Shown in pieces: positions 26,332-35,981 of a DNA stretch of 64,000 bases. The stretch is from NCBI GenBank assembly GCA_965220415.1, contig OZ244829.1:1-64000 (forward strand), read 5' to 3'. Origin of the DNA: JAJDTR01 sp965220415. GTDB taxonomy: Bacteria > Poribacteria > WGA-4E > JAJDTR01. The notes beneath the pieces were generated by a model. The model saw only the letters and a program-made list of their open reading frames with translations. It was not told where the DNA came from and did no database searches. The translations under genes were made by a program, and so were the position numbers. How positions within the stretch are numbered: the stretch's first letter is position 1; every line of letters starts with the position of its first letter.

Positions 26332-28925
26332 ATGCCTAGCGACTTCTTGTACAGACACCTGGATTCTGCTTCCCAGCTTGGATTTCTCAATCGAGAAACC
26401 CCGGATTGGCTCAAGGAGAATCTAAACCCCAAATTCAAACTGCGACCCTACCAAGACGAGGCATTCGCCCGGTTCTTTCACTGTCTGGACAACGATTTTC
26501 CCGGCAAAGAGCGTCCGTTGCACCTGCTTTTCAACATGGCAACCGGCAGCGGCAAAACCCTCATCATGGCGGGTCTCATTCTCTACCTCTACGAAAAGGG
26601 CTATCGCAACTTCCTCTTCTTCGTCAATTCCACCAACATCATCGAAAAGACAAAGGACAACTTTCTCAATCCCTCGTCATCCAAATATCTTTTCAACGAC
26701 CCCATCCGCTTCGGCAGCCATCAAGTCTCTGTGACGCAAGTCGCCAACTTTGAAGGTGCTAACGAAAACGACATCAATATCTGTTTTACCACCATCCAGA
26801 AACTCCACTCCGACCTTACCACCGAAAGGGAGAACGCCATCACCTTCGAAGACTTCCGTAAGCACAGTGTCGTCCTGATAGCCGACGAAGCCCATCACAT
26901 GAATGTTAGCACAAGGAGTAGTGCATCCGATCGAGAACTATTTGAGAGCTGGGAGAACACCGTCGAGCGTATCTTTCACCAGAATCCGGTCAACCTGCTG
27001 CTGGAATTCACCGCCACCCACGATTACGAGACACCTGCAATGGTGGAAAAGTACAGGAACAAGGTTATCAACCGTTACGACCTGCTTCAATTCCGCAACG
27101 ACGGATTTTCGAAAGATGTCGTCATCGTCCAATCCGATTTCGTTTTGAACCAGCGCATCCTGCAAGCCCTAATTCTCAGTCAATACAAACACGAGGTGGC
27201 GGCAAAGGACGAATATCGGATTAACCTCAAACCGGTAATCCTCTTCAAAGCGCACCGTACCATTGCACAATCAATAGAGAACAAAGTTAACTTTCATCGT
27301 CTGATTGATGAACTCACAGCGGAACAAGTGGCGGTTATCCGTCGCTCAAACATTCCTGCCGTTCAACGGGCGTTTCAATTCTTCGACGCGGAGAACACCG
27401 GCGACGACGAGTTGGCAACGATTCTGAAACGGGAATTTCAAGAGGATTACTGCCTTTCCGTCAACGATGAAAAAGAGAAGGAAAACTATCAAATTCTGGT
27501 CAACACCCTCGAAGATCCAAGCAACCTATCCGCGCCATCTTTGCCGTCCAGAAACTCAACGAAGGCTGGGATGTGCTAAACCTGTTTGATATCGTCCGCT
27601 GCTATGAAGCACGCGATTCGGGAAGGAACAGAATCGGAAAAACAACAATATCCGAAGCCCAACTCATTGGGCGCGGTGCTCGCTATTTCCCCTTTGTCCT
27701 CTCGAACAATAACGGACGTTACTGTCGAAAATTTGATGAAGACCTTGACCACGAGTTGCGCGTCATTGAAGAGCTGCACTACCACAGCATCAACGATTCC
27801 CGTTATATCTCCGAACTTCGTACCGCACTGATTGAAGAAGGAATAGTGGACAGCCGGGAGGTTACTCGTGAGTTGAAACTCAAGCAACCGTTCAAGAGCA
27901 CCGATTTCTACAAATACGGCGTAATTTGGCTCAACCACCGCCTCTCCAAAGATTACCGGGGCGTGCATTCGTTTGGCGATCTGGGTGTGACGAGAAGGAA
28001 CTACAGCCACAGAATCGCCACCGGTCGAGGCGGCGCACACGCAGTTTTTGAAACCAACGGTCAAACCCCCGTGGTGCACGACGAAAATCGCAGAGATGTG
28101 AAGATAGCAAATCTTGGGCGAAATATAGTCCCAGCCGCAATTGCTCGCAATCCGTTTTTCACCTACGCGTCACTCAAACGCTATTTTCCCCATCTCACCT
28201 CGATCCGCGAGTTCATCACCTCCGAAGACTATCTCGGCGGCTTGGAAATCACCTTTGAAGGGAACCTGTACGGATTAGACGAGAACCCCGACGAAAAACT
28301 GGCTGCGGTGTCGGGCTTGCTAGGTGAAATTGAATCGGAAGTGCGCGATCAGATAACGGATTACGAAGGCAGTGTGGAGTTTCAACGAAAATGGGTGCGC
28401 GAGGTATTCAAAGACAAAGTCCTGAAATTTGACGGGGATAATCCCCGTGCCGGAGACGATCTGCAATTCGAGCACTTCGTGTCTTCCCGCGATTGGTTCG
28501 CCGCCAACACCCTCTACGGCACAAGTGAAGAAAAAGCCTTCGTGCGCACGTTTGATAGGTTTATGTTACAGCTAGAGGTCGAGTACGACGAAATCTACCT
28601 CCTCCGCAACGAGGGACATTTCGCCATCTATAATTTCTCCGATGGAAGCGCCTTCCAACCCGATTTCGCCCTCTTCCTACGCGAGAAAAACGGAGAGATG
28701 GCCGTCTATCAACTCTTCATCGAACCCAAAGGAGCGCATATTCGAGAGCACGATAAATGGAAGGAGGCGTTCCTTGCCGAAATCACCTCCCGGTTTGAGG
28801 GCGATCGACTGGAGTTCAATAACAAGAAATACCGCTTAATCGGCGTGCCGTTCTACAACAACGAAGATGAAAACGAGTTCAGGGAAGTCCTCGAATCCGT
28901 ATTGTCACTGGGAGATAGCACTTGA
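26332..28925 (+). pseudogene. res: Type III restriction enzyme subunit Res, broken by a single-base frameshift
   Basis: The first frame (26332-27579) encodes the superfamily 2 helicase front: LRPYQDEA, Walker A MATGSGKT (69-76), DEAHH (185-189) and FTATHDYE. Around 27525 the frame is lost. One C is missing from what should be AACCCTATC, after which homology continues in the next frame (IRAIFAVQKLNEGWDVLNL), through motif VI QLIGRGARYFPF and a C-terminal PD-(D/E)xK nuclease (QPDFALF...FIEPKG), to 28925. Repaired, the protein would be ~864 residues, normal for Res. Res drives ATP-dependent cleavage with Mod between two inverted sites. As read, cleavage is lost. A sequencing or assembly error in the short C run is the alternative. 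Confidence 0.88.
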
Positions 28926-28930
28926 TTTTA

Positions 28931-29093
28931 TAATCCGCACTGTCAGAAATTGCGTCTTCTGTAGGAGCGATCTCCAGGTCGCGACCCCTGTACGAGGGAA
29001 CTCCGATTCCCGACCTGCTGGTGCTACGTAAGTCCTATTAGAAACAGTTATTTCTGGAAAAGAAAGCGCAATAATACCCAATGCAAAGTATAA
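28931..29093 (+). repeat. Family B repeat, full copy
   Basis: About 160 bp starting at CGCACTGTCAGAAATTGCG and containing GTAGGAGCGATCTCC and AGGTCGCGAC. It ends near GCAAAGTATAA. It matches 57101-57266 in reverse orientation over its whole length. Fragments recur at 41721, 36541, 13879 and 61700. Confidence 0.75.
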
Positions 29094-29129
29094 GTGGTTT
29101 TCTCGCCAAGAACATATGGTGTCATTTGA

Positions 29130-29260
29130 TTGTAGGAGCGATTTCCGAATCGCGGCCTGCTGATTGCCCATATATTAATAGCCCCAGAAGGGATCAAGCG
29201 ACTGAAAAAGGAGCGCGATAGAACTCCAATAGCTAATCCTGATAGAGATCGCATTTGCTG
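29130..29260. repeat. Family B fragment followed by family C unit
   Basis: GTAGGAGCGATTTCCGAATCGCGG (a B-type hairpin) lies at ~29132-29156 and a C unit (GATCAAGCGACTG...GCGATAGAACTCC) at ~29189. With 28931-29093 these repeats fill most of the 28926-29400 gap, which holds no gene. Confidence 0.55.
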
Positions 29261-29400
29261 TCCCTCACACGGTTGCATGGCTTTCACTAACCACTAGCCA
29301 CTAAACACTAACCACTTGCATTAAACCCTTGACCAAAAACCTCCTTTCCTGCTAAACTTCCGCGCTACCGCCGAAGACGGGGTGAGACCATAAACCTAAC

Positions 29401-30252
29401 ATGTTCAAGAATTTATGCCCGCCAGCCATCGGCATCCAGACCGGTATGCGGGAAAGCCTGAAACTCGCGAAGTCCGCCGGCTTTGACGGTCTCGACCTCG
29501 ACATAGGGGAGGCAAGCAGCCTAACGAAGGAATATTCGATTGATTACGTCAGAGACCTATGGCGGGAATCCGGATTGAAAACGGGCGGATGGGGATTCCC
29601 CATTGATTGGAAAAGGGGCAATGCGGAATTTCAGGAAGACTTGAAAAGATTCCCGGCGCTGGCGAAACTTGCCGGGGAACTTGGATGTCACCGCACAACA
29701 ACGCAGGTCTTCAACTGGAGCAACGCGCCGTATAACGAAAACTGGGATTTTCACATCAGACGCCTGAAACCCGCCGCGGAGATTCTAAAAGACTACGGTC
29801 ATTCACTCGGATTGGAATTTATAGGTCCCTCGGCAAGCCGCAGGATGCACCGGTTCTCGTTTGCCTACGACATGAATGTTGTCTTAGACCTCGCGGCAGC
29901 CATTGGGACAGGCAACGTCGGACTTCTTTTCGACACCTGGCACTGGTACACGTGCCGTTTAACGCTGGACGACGTGCGGAAGCTATCAAAGAATGAGGTA
30001 ATTTACGTTGAGGTCAACGACGCTCCAGTAGGGGTTAATCCCGAGGACCAACTTGACGCTGAACGTTGCTTGCCAGGCGAAACGGGAGTAATTCCGGCGG
30101 CAGAAATACTTGAAATTCTGAATAAAATTGGCTACGATGGTCCCGTGACGCCCGAACCGTGTAACGATAAAATTGAAGTGATGGCGCCGAGCGCCGCTGC
30201 GAAAGTCAGCCTTGAATCGTTGAACAAAATATGGGAGCAAGCAGAAATCTAA
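29401..30252 (+). CDS. Sugar phosphate isomerase/epimerase (xylose isomerase-like TIM barrel)
   Basis: 283 residues, the usual size for the AP-endonuclease-2/xylose-isomerase-like superfamily. The N-terminus reads LAKSAGFDGLDLDIGEA (strand 1-2). Barrel strands and metal ligands follow: a Glu in LGLEFIGPSA, Asp/His in LLFDTWHWY, a Glu/Asp pair in IYVEVNDAP and the final Glu in PVTPEPCND. Members isomerise or epimerise sugars, inositols or hydroxypyruvate, so the substrate is undetermined. The gene is followed 65 bp later by a D-2-hydroxyacid dehydrogenase, and the two may form a sugar-acid catabolic pair. The ATG at 29401 has no strong Shine-Dalgarno. Confidence 0.85.
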   Translation: MFKNLCPPAIGIQTGMRESLKLAKSAGFDGLDLDIGEASSLTKEYSIDYVRDLWRESGLKTGGWGFPIDWKRGNAEFQEDLKRFPALAKLAGELGCHRTTTQVFNWSNAPYNENWDFHIRRLKPAAEILKDYGHSLGLEFIGPSASRRMHRFSFAYDMNVVLDLAAAIGTGNVGLLFDTWHWYTCRLTLDDVRKLSKNEVIYVEVNDAPVGVNPEDQLDAERCLPGETGVIPAAEILEILNKIGYDGPVTPEPCNDKIEVMAPSAAAKVSLESLNKIWEQAEI

Positions 30253-30317
30253 ATTCGCCGTTACCTATCAATGCCATTTCTGAACGGTAAATATATCTCC
30301 GCCGCTAACCGGTGATA

Positions 30318-31292
30318 ATGCATAACACCTCTTCAAACCGCCTCAAAGTCGTGGTTCCGGGCGACAACCCGCCGCAGATTCAAGGCTCACCCCATCTCAA
30401 GCGCTTAAACCCCTATGCCGACGTTGTGCTATACGCCGACCATTGCACATCCGCCGAAGAGAAACTCAAGCGCGCAGGTGACGCGGACATCATCATCAAC
30501 TCACGGGGAATGGTAACATGGCACGCAGAGATTCTATGTCAGTTGCCGAAATTACGCCTGATTTCAACCTGCTCCATCGGAACAGACATGATAGATCTGG
30601 AGGCGGCAAAAGAACGTGGCATTACTGTCAGCAATCAACCGGGGCGCACCGCGCCCGTTGTCGCTGAACACGCATTTGGCTTGATGTTCGCTATTGCCAA
30701 AAGAGCGGCGTTTTTCACGGAATCCATGCGTGCCGGTCGGTGGCTACGGATGGACCACATTTATCTGCGCGGCAAAACCTTGGGGATTATCGGCACGGGA
30801 AACATTGGCGCCGAAATGGCGCGCCTCGGTAGTGCGATTGGCATGAACGTCATCGCGTGGACTTATCACCCTTCCCCGGAGCGGGCAGAGGAACTCGGCG
30901 TTACATTCGTAGACTTGGATGAACTACTCCGCACGTCGGACGTGGTCAGCATACACGCTAAACTCACCGGCGACAGTCGAGGTCTAATCGGAAAGTCACA
31001 GTTTGAGTTGATGAAACCGAATACGCTGCTGGTCAATGTAGCACGTGGTCCCATCGTTGATACGAATGCCCTCGTTGATGCTCTGAATAGCGGGCGCCTC
31101 GGCGGCGCGGCGATCGACGTTTTCGATCAAGAGCCGATACCTCCCGACCATCCGCTCCTCGGATGCGAGCAGGTCGTGCTCACTCCCCACTGCGCGGACA
31201 TGACCCCCGAAGGAGTCGATCTCCTCAACGAGGGGGCGGTGGACAACGTCATTGCCTTCCTGCAAGGACAACCGCGCAATGTAGTTACATAA
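30318..31292 (+). CDS. D-2-hydroxyacid dehydrogenase, NAD-binding
   Basis: About 324 residues. I prefer the ATG at 30318; a GTG two codons earlier is possible. The Rossmann motif GIIGTGNIGAEMARL is clear. The catalytic triad of the family is complete: Arg in VNVARGPIVD, Glu in DVFDQEPIP and His in VLTPHCAD. Its products or substrates may be 3-phosphoglycerate, glyoxylate/hydroxypyruvate or another 2-keto acid. The ~325-residue length without an ACT domain argues against a long SerA. It is probably cotranscribed with the isomerase-like gene upstream. Confidence 0.9.
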   Translation: MHNTSSNRLKVVVPGDNPPQIQGSPHLKRLNPYADVVLYADHCTSAEEKLKRAGDADIIINSRGMVTWHAEILCQLPKLRLISTCSIGTDMIDLEAAKERGITVSNQPGRTAPVVAEHAFGLMFAIAKRAAFFTESMRAGRWLRMDHIYLRGKTLGIIGTGNIGAEMARLGSAIGMNVIAWTYHPSPERAEELGVTFVDLDELLRTSDVVSIHAKLTGDSRGLIGKSQFELMKPNTLLVNVARGPIVDTNALVDALNSGRLGGAAIDVFDQEPIPPDHPLLGCEQVVLTPHCADMTPEGVDLLNEGAVDNVIAFLQGQPRNVVT

Positions 31293-31294
31293 CC

Positions 31295-31410
31295 CAAGTT
31301 GCCACCTTTGTTCGACGTGCACACGCGAGATTGACGAAAATCACGCCAAATTGCCTATAATTAAGCGAACGTGAACCAAAAACTCGGTTTTCCTGTTATA
31401 GGTAACAGCT
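31295..31410 (+). repeat. Family E miniature repeat, copy 1
   Basis: It starts two bases after the dehydrogenase stop with the terminal motif CAAGTTGCCAC (31295-31305). It includes CGAGATTGACGAAAA and AAAACTCGGTTTTCCTG and ends near GTTATAGGTAAC. The right terminal repeat is degraded. It resembles 37378-37518 (inverted) and the interrupted copy at 56491-56835. Confidence 0.7.
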
Positions 31411-32195
31411 CGCGTTACATAATAGACATCTTTCCAAAATAGCTTGTTGTAGGTACGGTAATCTTGCTGACTAGAATAGCTATACTATTTGATACCTTGT
31501 CGAGGAATGCCCCGGGTAAGCAATTTTCAAAAATACACTTTTGGGTGTCAACTTTCGGTTGAATTGCTTCATTCCTTGAGTCAAGGGCTTGCTCTGATAT
31601 TCCTTGATGGGCGTCAAACTAGGGACATACAGTTTGGCTATGCCCTGATAAACACTGTCAGCCAACTTTTCTTCCCTCCAGCAACTCGCCAATGTTAGAT
31701 TGACAACTTAACATGTACATGGTATATTGTAACGGGCCATCTGCCATGGCGACGGATCTTTTTTTCTGTTAGCATTTGTTAGCATAACGATTCCTGAGAA
31801 CCCGCTCCGGCAAAGGATTTCTCCGTTTCATAAAATGCTAACACGCTGCATTAATCAAGGCTCCGAAAATCGGAGATCTAAGCGTTCATTGAAGCAAGAG
31901 ATGACCGGATGTGGAGACGTATTGAGTACAGCAAATTCATAGACGCATCATGACTTTCTAACCCGCTATCTAGGTATTCCTCAAAAAAGTGGGGTGAAAT
32001 ATGTGCGCGGACTTTAGCGGACTTTAGCGGAGTGTGTCGCAGACGGCTTCAAGCCACGCCCGGCAAGGCTTCAAGCGCAATTTCAGAGCTAGTTTAAAAA
32101 ATCCGCTCTCATCTCGACAACTTCACTGTACCGGCACCCGAATTTTGCTCGCCATCGCGTGCTCCGTCAATCCCATTGATGGCTTTTAAGCATAT
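31411..32195. other. Gene-free stretch with operator-like short repeats
   Basis: No convincing coding sequence. Two direct copies of TGTTAGCAT (31767-31775 and 31777-31785), exactly one helical turn apart, and an inverted copy ATGCTAACA (31835-31843) could be protein-binding sites. An 11-bp direct duplication (GCGGACTTTA) lies at ~32007-32030. Confidence 0.4.
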
Positions 32196-32330
32196 TATCA
32201 AGCGAACGATCAACTGAGTGAATAGCGAAGGCGATAGAGATCCCTCAAGCGAATGAATAATGAGCGATCAAGTGAGTGGACAACGAACGCGATAGCTAAT
32301 CCTTATAGCAAATCCCCTGCGATAGAGTTC
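32196..32330. repeat. Family C repeat cluster
   Basis: Three overlapping C units (GATCAACTGAGTGAATAGCG, CAAGCGAATGAATAATGAGC, GATCAAGTGAGTGGACAACG) end in GCGATAGAGTTCCC, about 400 bp upstream of the first glnD. Confidence 0.6.
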
Positions 32331-32542
32331 CCACAGATAGCAATTTGCGTTAATTAAATCACGGAGATACAGAGGATCAGAACAGGAAGGTAAACAGACA
32401 AGCGGGTAAACAGGTATACAGGCACATCTCCTTAATCTCTTGACTGTGCATTCGATCCTTTGGTCAATCAACACTGTGAAGAAGCCCGAAACAACCGACA
32501 TTATTTTGGAAAGATGTCTAATCAGAAAAAAGCAAAAATCGC

Positions 32543-32708
32543 AACTGTTTAGTGCATCGTTTGATTCGTAGTAATACAATTCATTGCACGTCCGTTTTGG
32601 GCAAGCAAGCCCCCGATTCGTCCGAATTAGTATTGTACTTCAGTAGTCGGCGCGTTTTCTGCCCGCTCGGTCTGGATTGGCAAATCCAGACCGGTGAACT
32701 AAACAGTT
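32543..32708 (+). repeat. Family F miniature element with terminal inverted repeats, copy 1
   Basis: 166 bp bounded by perfect 11-bp inverted repeats, AACTGTTTAGT (32543-32553) and ACTAAACAGTT (32698-32708). An internal hairpin is GGTCTGGATT-GGCA-AATCCAGACC (32669-32692). A full inverted copy lies at 56853-57020 and a truncated end at ~36582-36608. It is non-coding and MITE-like. Confidence 0.8.
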
Positions 32709-32742
32709 ACCAAATATCAAAGAAGATTATCCGACAAGATAG

Positions 32743-35370
32743 ATGGAACAGTTACAGAACCAAACGCTCCTCAAGCAACTGAAGGCGTTCTGTGCACAAG
32801 AACGCACGCGCATAGAGAATCGCCATCGGTTCGGAATTGGGGGGACGGAGATAGTCGAAGAATATACCCGCCTCGCGGACAATGTGATTCAACGAATCTA
32901 CCAAGCCGGTATACAAGGCGGGATTGTCTCGAAAGAAATGCCGCTCGCCATTCTCGCTGTTGGCGGGTACGGCAGAGCGGCGCTCAACCCCTATTCAGAT
33001 ATCGACGTGATGCTGGTTTACGACAATTCCAAACTCTCAACGTCGCAAATTGAACCGTTTGCCAATCAGTTCATTGCCCTGCTTTGGGATGTCGGATTTG
33101 ACGTGGGACACAGTTGTAGATCCATCAAAGAATGCATCAAAGCAACGTATCAAGACCTGTTCTCAAAAACCTCTATGATTGAGGCGCGTTACATCACCGG
33201 CGCCAAAACGGTGCACCAACAGTTCCAAAATCAAACATCGAAACATTTCTACAAGCGGCAAATCAACAAATTCATCGCTCAGACAATCCGCGAGTGGAAT
33301 GAACGCCACCAGTCATACGGTTCAACCATCTATCTGCAAGAACCTGATATCAAGGAAAGCGTTGGCGGACTTAGGGATTTTCACACTGCCATCTGGGTCG
33401 CCGCCGTACGATACGGAATTAAAGAGTTGGCTGACCTCGCGAAACGCAAGATTGTGCCTTCACAAGTCGCGCAAGCCTGCGAGGAATCGCTTGATTTTCT
33501 CTGGCGACTCCGTAACGAACTTCACTACGTAACCGGACGCCGAAGCGACCAACTCGCCTTTGAAGTGCAACAAACCATGGCTAACAACCTTGGGTACACC
33601 GACGAGAGATATGTCTTGGCAGAGGAAGCCATGATGCGCGACTACTATCTGCACGCCGAACATCTATTCGAATTTGCCAAACTCATCATCGACCTTGTGA
33701 AATATAAAACATGGCCCGGCAGTCGAGCGCTGAACCGGCTACGTTCCGAAAGACTGGCCGATGGCTTCCTCCTCAGTCGGAAAGAGATTTGCTTTCAACC
33801 CGGACACTCCGGTTTTTCAACCGATCCGACCCGAATCATGAAACTGTTTGTTCATAGGCAAAGGCTTGGTTTTCGTGTTGGTGCCGATGTAAGATATCAA
33901 ATTGCCGCGAACCTGTCGCTTATCGATGAGGATTTTCGACGCACCCGTGAGAACGCAAGAATTTTTCTTTCAATATTGGGGAATCCGACACGAGTTGCCG
34001 AGACGCTGCGTCGAATGCACCGTTGGCAGGTATTGGACCGCTACCTACCCGAATTTGGCAAGATTCGATCGTTAGTCCGGTATGACCGCCCGCACCAATA
34101 CACCGTTGATGAGCATACAATGTACGCGATAGAAAACTTGGAGGAGAAAACGCTAGCCGGAATGAAGGATGGCAAGCATTTCATTGAGATGCTGAACTCG
34201 TTGCAAAAGCCGGAGTTGTTGCGGCTGGCAGTTCTATTCCACGATGTAGGTAAAGGAATAGAAGGTCCCGGAGACCATGACGAGCGAAGCGTGAAAGCGG
34301 CAAAGGCGATGTTGGACCGCTTAGGCTTGCCGGAGGTAGATTGCGAAACTGTTCTATTCCTGATTGAGCGGCACCTTGACATGCATTATATTGCTCGACA
34401 GCGAGATCTCGACGATCCGACAACCATTGAACAATTTGCCAATTTAGTTGGAAACGAACAGAACGCCATGATGCTATATCTACTGACATTCGCGGATATC
34501 CGGGCAGTTAGTCCTAGCATCTGGACGGACTGGAGCGCAGTTCTACTGCGAGAGCTCTACCAACGCACCGTGAAATTCCTCCGCGGCGAGTCCTATCGTC
34601 TGAAGTTGAACGAGCTGCGGAAAGAGGTCACCGCACTCATCGGTGAGTCCGTCGGAGAAAACCTGATTCAGCAGCATTTTGAGATGATGCCCAATCAGGA
34701 ATTAGCGGGGAATTCACCCGGATTCATCAGCAAACAGATTCAGCTCGTTCACCAGCTTGGAGATAAACCTATCACGATTTCCTGTTTTAAGGAAGTCGAA
34801 ACCCACACACAGATTGGAATCTGTACTCGGGATAAGCGTGGTACATTCCGTCAGATTACCGGCGTCCTAGCTTCGGAAAACGCCAATATCATGAGCGCGG
34901 AAATCGAAACTCGTGACGACGGGCTTGTTATTGATGCAGTGAATCTTACGGACGAAACTAGCCGAAAAAGCCTGAGCCTTGAACAGCGCGAACGAATCAG
35001 CCAGGCACTTGAGGGAGTTTGGAGTGGAAAAGTCGACTTTGAAGCCGCCATTAAGAAGCAGGAAGAAGCACATCCACAACGCACGAGACGGCGCAGTCTG
35101 CCGCCAAAGATTGTGGTCGATAACAACGGCTCATCTCTAGCAACAATTATCGACATCCGTACACAAGATCAAGTCGGTTTACTTTACGCAATCTCGGATA
35201 CATTCTACAATTTGAAACTTGACATCCGAATTGCCAAGATTACCACGGAAGGCTTCACTGCCATGGATTCATTCTATGTCACCGAGGAGAACGGTCGCAA
35301 GATTACAGATGCACAGCGGGTAGGCGAGATTAAGAAGTCGCTGATGGATCGTCTGTCCTCGGCGAGATGA
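32743..35370 (+). CDS. glnD: Bifunctional [protein-PII] uridylyltransferase/uridylyl-removing enzyme GlnD, copy 1
   Basis: 875 residues with the full GlnD order. The nucleotidyltransferase domain has GGYGR at 74-78 and DID at 86-88. A linker helical domain follows, then the HD phosphohydrolase domain (H500-D501 in FHDVGKGIEGPGDHD). Two C-terminal ACT domains sit at about 670-740 and 790-870. GlnD uridylylates PII under nitrogen limitation and removes UMP when glutamine is high. No PII, glnA or amtB gene is in the window. A close paralogue (37846-40539) with the same motif positions lies 2.5 kb downstream, and two small membrane-protein genes lie between them. The ATG at 32743 has only a weak Shine-Dalgarno. 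Confidence 0.93.
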   Translation: MEQLQNQTLLKQLKAFCAQERTRIENRHRFGIGGTEIVEEYTRLADNVIQRIYQAGIQGGIVSKEMPLAILAVGGYGRAALNPYSDIDVMLVYDNSKLSTSQIEPFANQFIALLWDVGFDVGHSCRSIKECIKATYQDLFSKTSMIEARYITGAKTVHQQFQNQTSKHFYKRQINKFIAQTIREWNERHQSYGSTIYLQEPDIKESVGGLRDFHTAIWVAAVRYGIKELADLAKRKIVPSQVAQACEESLDFLWRLRNELHYVTGRRSDQLAFEVQQTMANNLGYTDERYVLAEEAMMRDYYLHAEHLFEFAKLIIDLVKYKTWPGSRALNRLRSERLADGFLLSRKEICFQPGHSGFSTDPTRIMKLFVHRQRLGFRVGADVRYQIAANLSLIDEDFRRTRENARIFLSILGNPTRVAETLRRMHRWQVLDRYLPEFGKIRSLVRYDRPHQYTVDEHTMYAIENLEEKTLAGMKDGKHFIEMLNSLQKPELLRLAVLFHDVGKGIEGPGDHDERSVKAAKAMLDRLGLPEVDCETVLFLIERHLDMHYIARQRDLDDPTTIEQFANLVGNEQNAMMLYLLTFADIRAVSPSIWTDWSAVLLRELYQRTVKFLRGESYRLKLNELRKEVTALIGESVGENLIQQHFEMMPNQELAGNSPGFISKQIQLVHQLGDKPITISCFKEVETHTQIGICTRDKRGTFRQITGVLASENANIMSAEIETRDDGLVIDAVNLTDETSRKSLSLEQRERISQALEGVWSGKVDFEAAIKKQEEAHPQRTRRRSLPPKIVVDNNGSSLATIIDIRTQDQVGLLYAISDTFYNLKLDIRIAKITTEGFTAMDSFYVTEENGRKITDAQRVGEIKKSLMDRLSSAR

Positions 35371-35474
35371 GTTGCCGCAGCACTCTCTAAGGCGATGTCG
35401 GAAGTTCCGTCGGTGTATGTAAAATCGTCGTCGTAGTTCCAACATCCGATATCCAATATCTTCGGTCAGCACAA

Positions 35475-35685
35475 CAAATATAGAGTAATACCATTTCGCT
35501 TGAATAATAGTGGCAATTTTTCTAAGGATTGTAGGTTGGGTTGAACGAAATTCGTTAATGATCGCTAATCTTAGAGGCGTTTCCGAGTTCCCACTTTGCA
35601 TGAACATGCCAAAAATATGAGTGAAACCCAACATTAATCGTAAATTCTACCGCCATGAGACATCCTCCAAATTAGATGCGTTTCC
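35475..35685 (+). repeat. Family G fragment and family A repeat, copy 2
   Basis: At ~35475-35510, CAAATATAGAG joins TAATACCATTTCGCT, motifs found at opposite ends of the family G element at 62850-63024. From 35531 to 35685 lies the second copy of family A (GTAGGTTGGGTTGAACG ... GACATCCTCC), matching 2223-2375. Confidence 0.65.
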
Positions 35686-35708
35686 CCTGAGTAAGTCCGT
35701 TTTTTGTA

Positions 35709-35737
35709 TTGACAGAATCTTTCTGGTCAACTAGAAT
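35709..35737 (+). promoter_or_regulatory. Sigma-70-type promoter upstream of the first small membrane protein
   Basis: Perfect TTGACA (35709-35714), a 17-bp spacer and TAGAAT (35732-35737). The start near 35744 would give a ~240-nt leader before the ATG at 35982. The homologous region upstream of the second small gene keeps TTGACG (36618-36623) but has a poorer -10. Confidence 0.65.
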
Positions 35738-35981
35738 CTAAGCGTATAGTGTCAGCGACTAAGAATCTGGTAGCAGTTGGTCTCCTAACAAACCGAGTAT
35801 ATAACTATGCTGCTGCCCTATTCATGCCGGTAAGTCCGGTATTAGCGCCACCCTTGTGCCACAAACTTGAGCGGAATTGCTTACAATCTGTAGCGACATC
35901 TATCCGGATTCGAGAATGGGTTGGACCGTTGCGTACCCACCTATTTACTCATGATGTATTAATGAAGGGAGGCTTTATGCG

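Noticed and set aside
27576..28079. 167-codon minus-strand frame inside res
   Set aside because: It is a shadow of the res coding sequence, whose motifs are clear on the plus strand.
26332..28925. Two independent genes, or programmed frameshifting, in res
   Set aside because: Each half lacks essential parts of Res and homology changes frame at a C run. I saw no slippery heptamer with a downstream structure, so a single-base deletion or read error is simpler.
14119..28930. att duplication of the tRNA-Leu(CAA) 3' end at the far side of the defence island
   Set aside because: I looked for a second copy of the T-arm/acceptor sequence near 28.9 kb and found none, so integration at the tRNA is only suggested by position.
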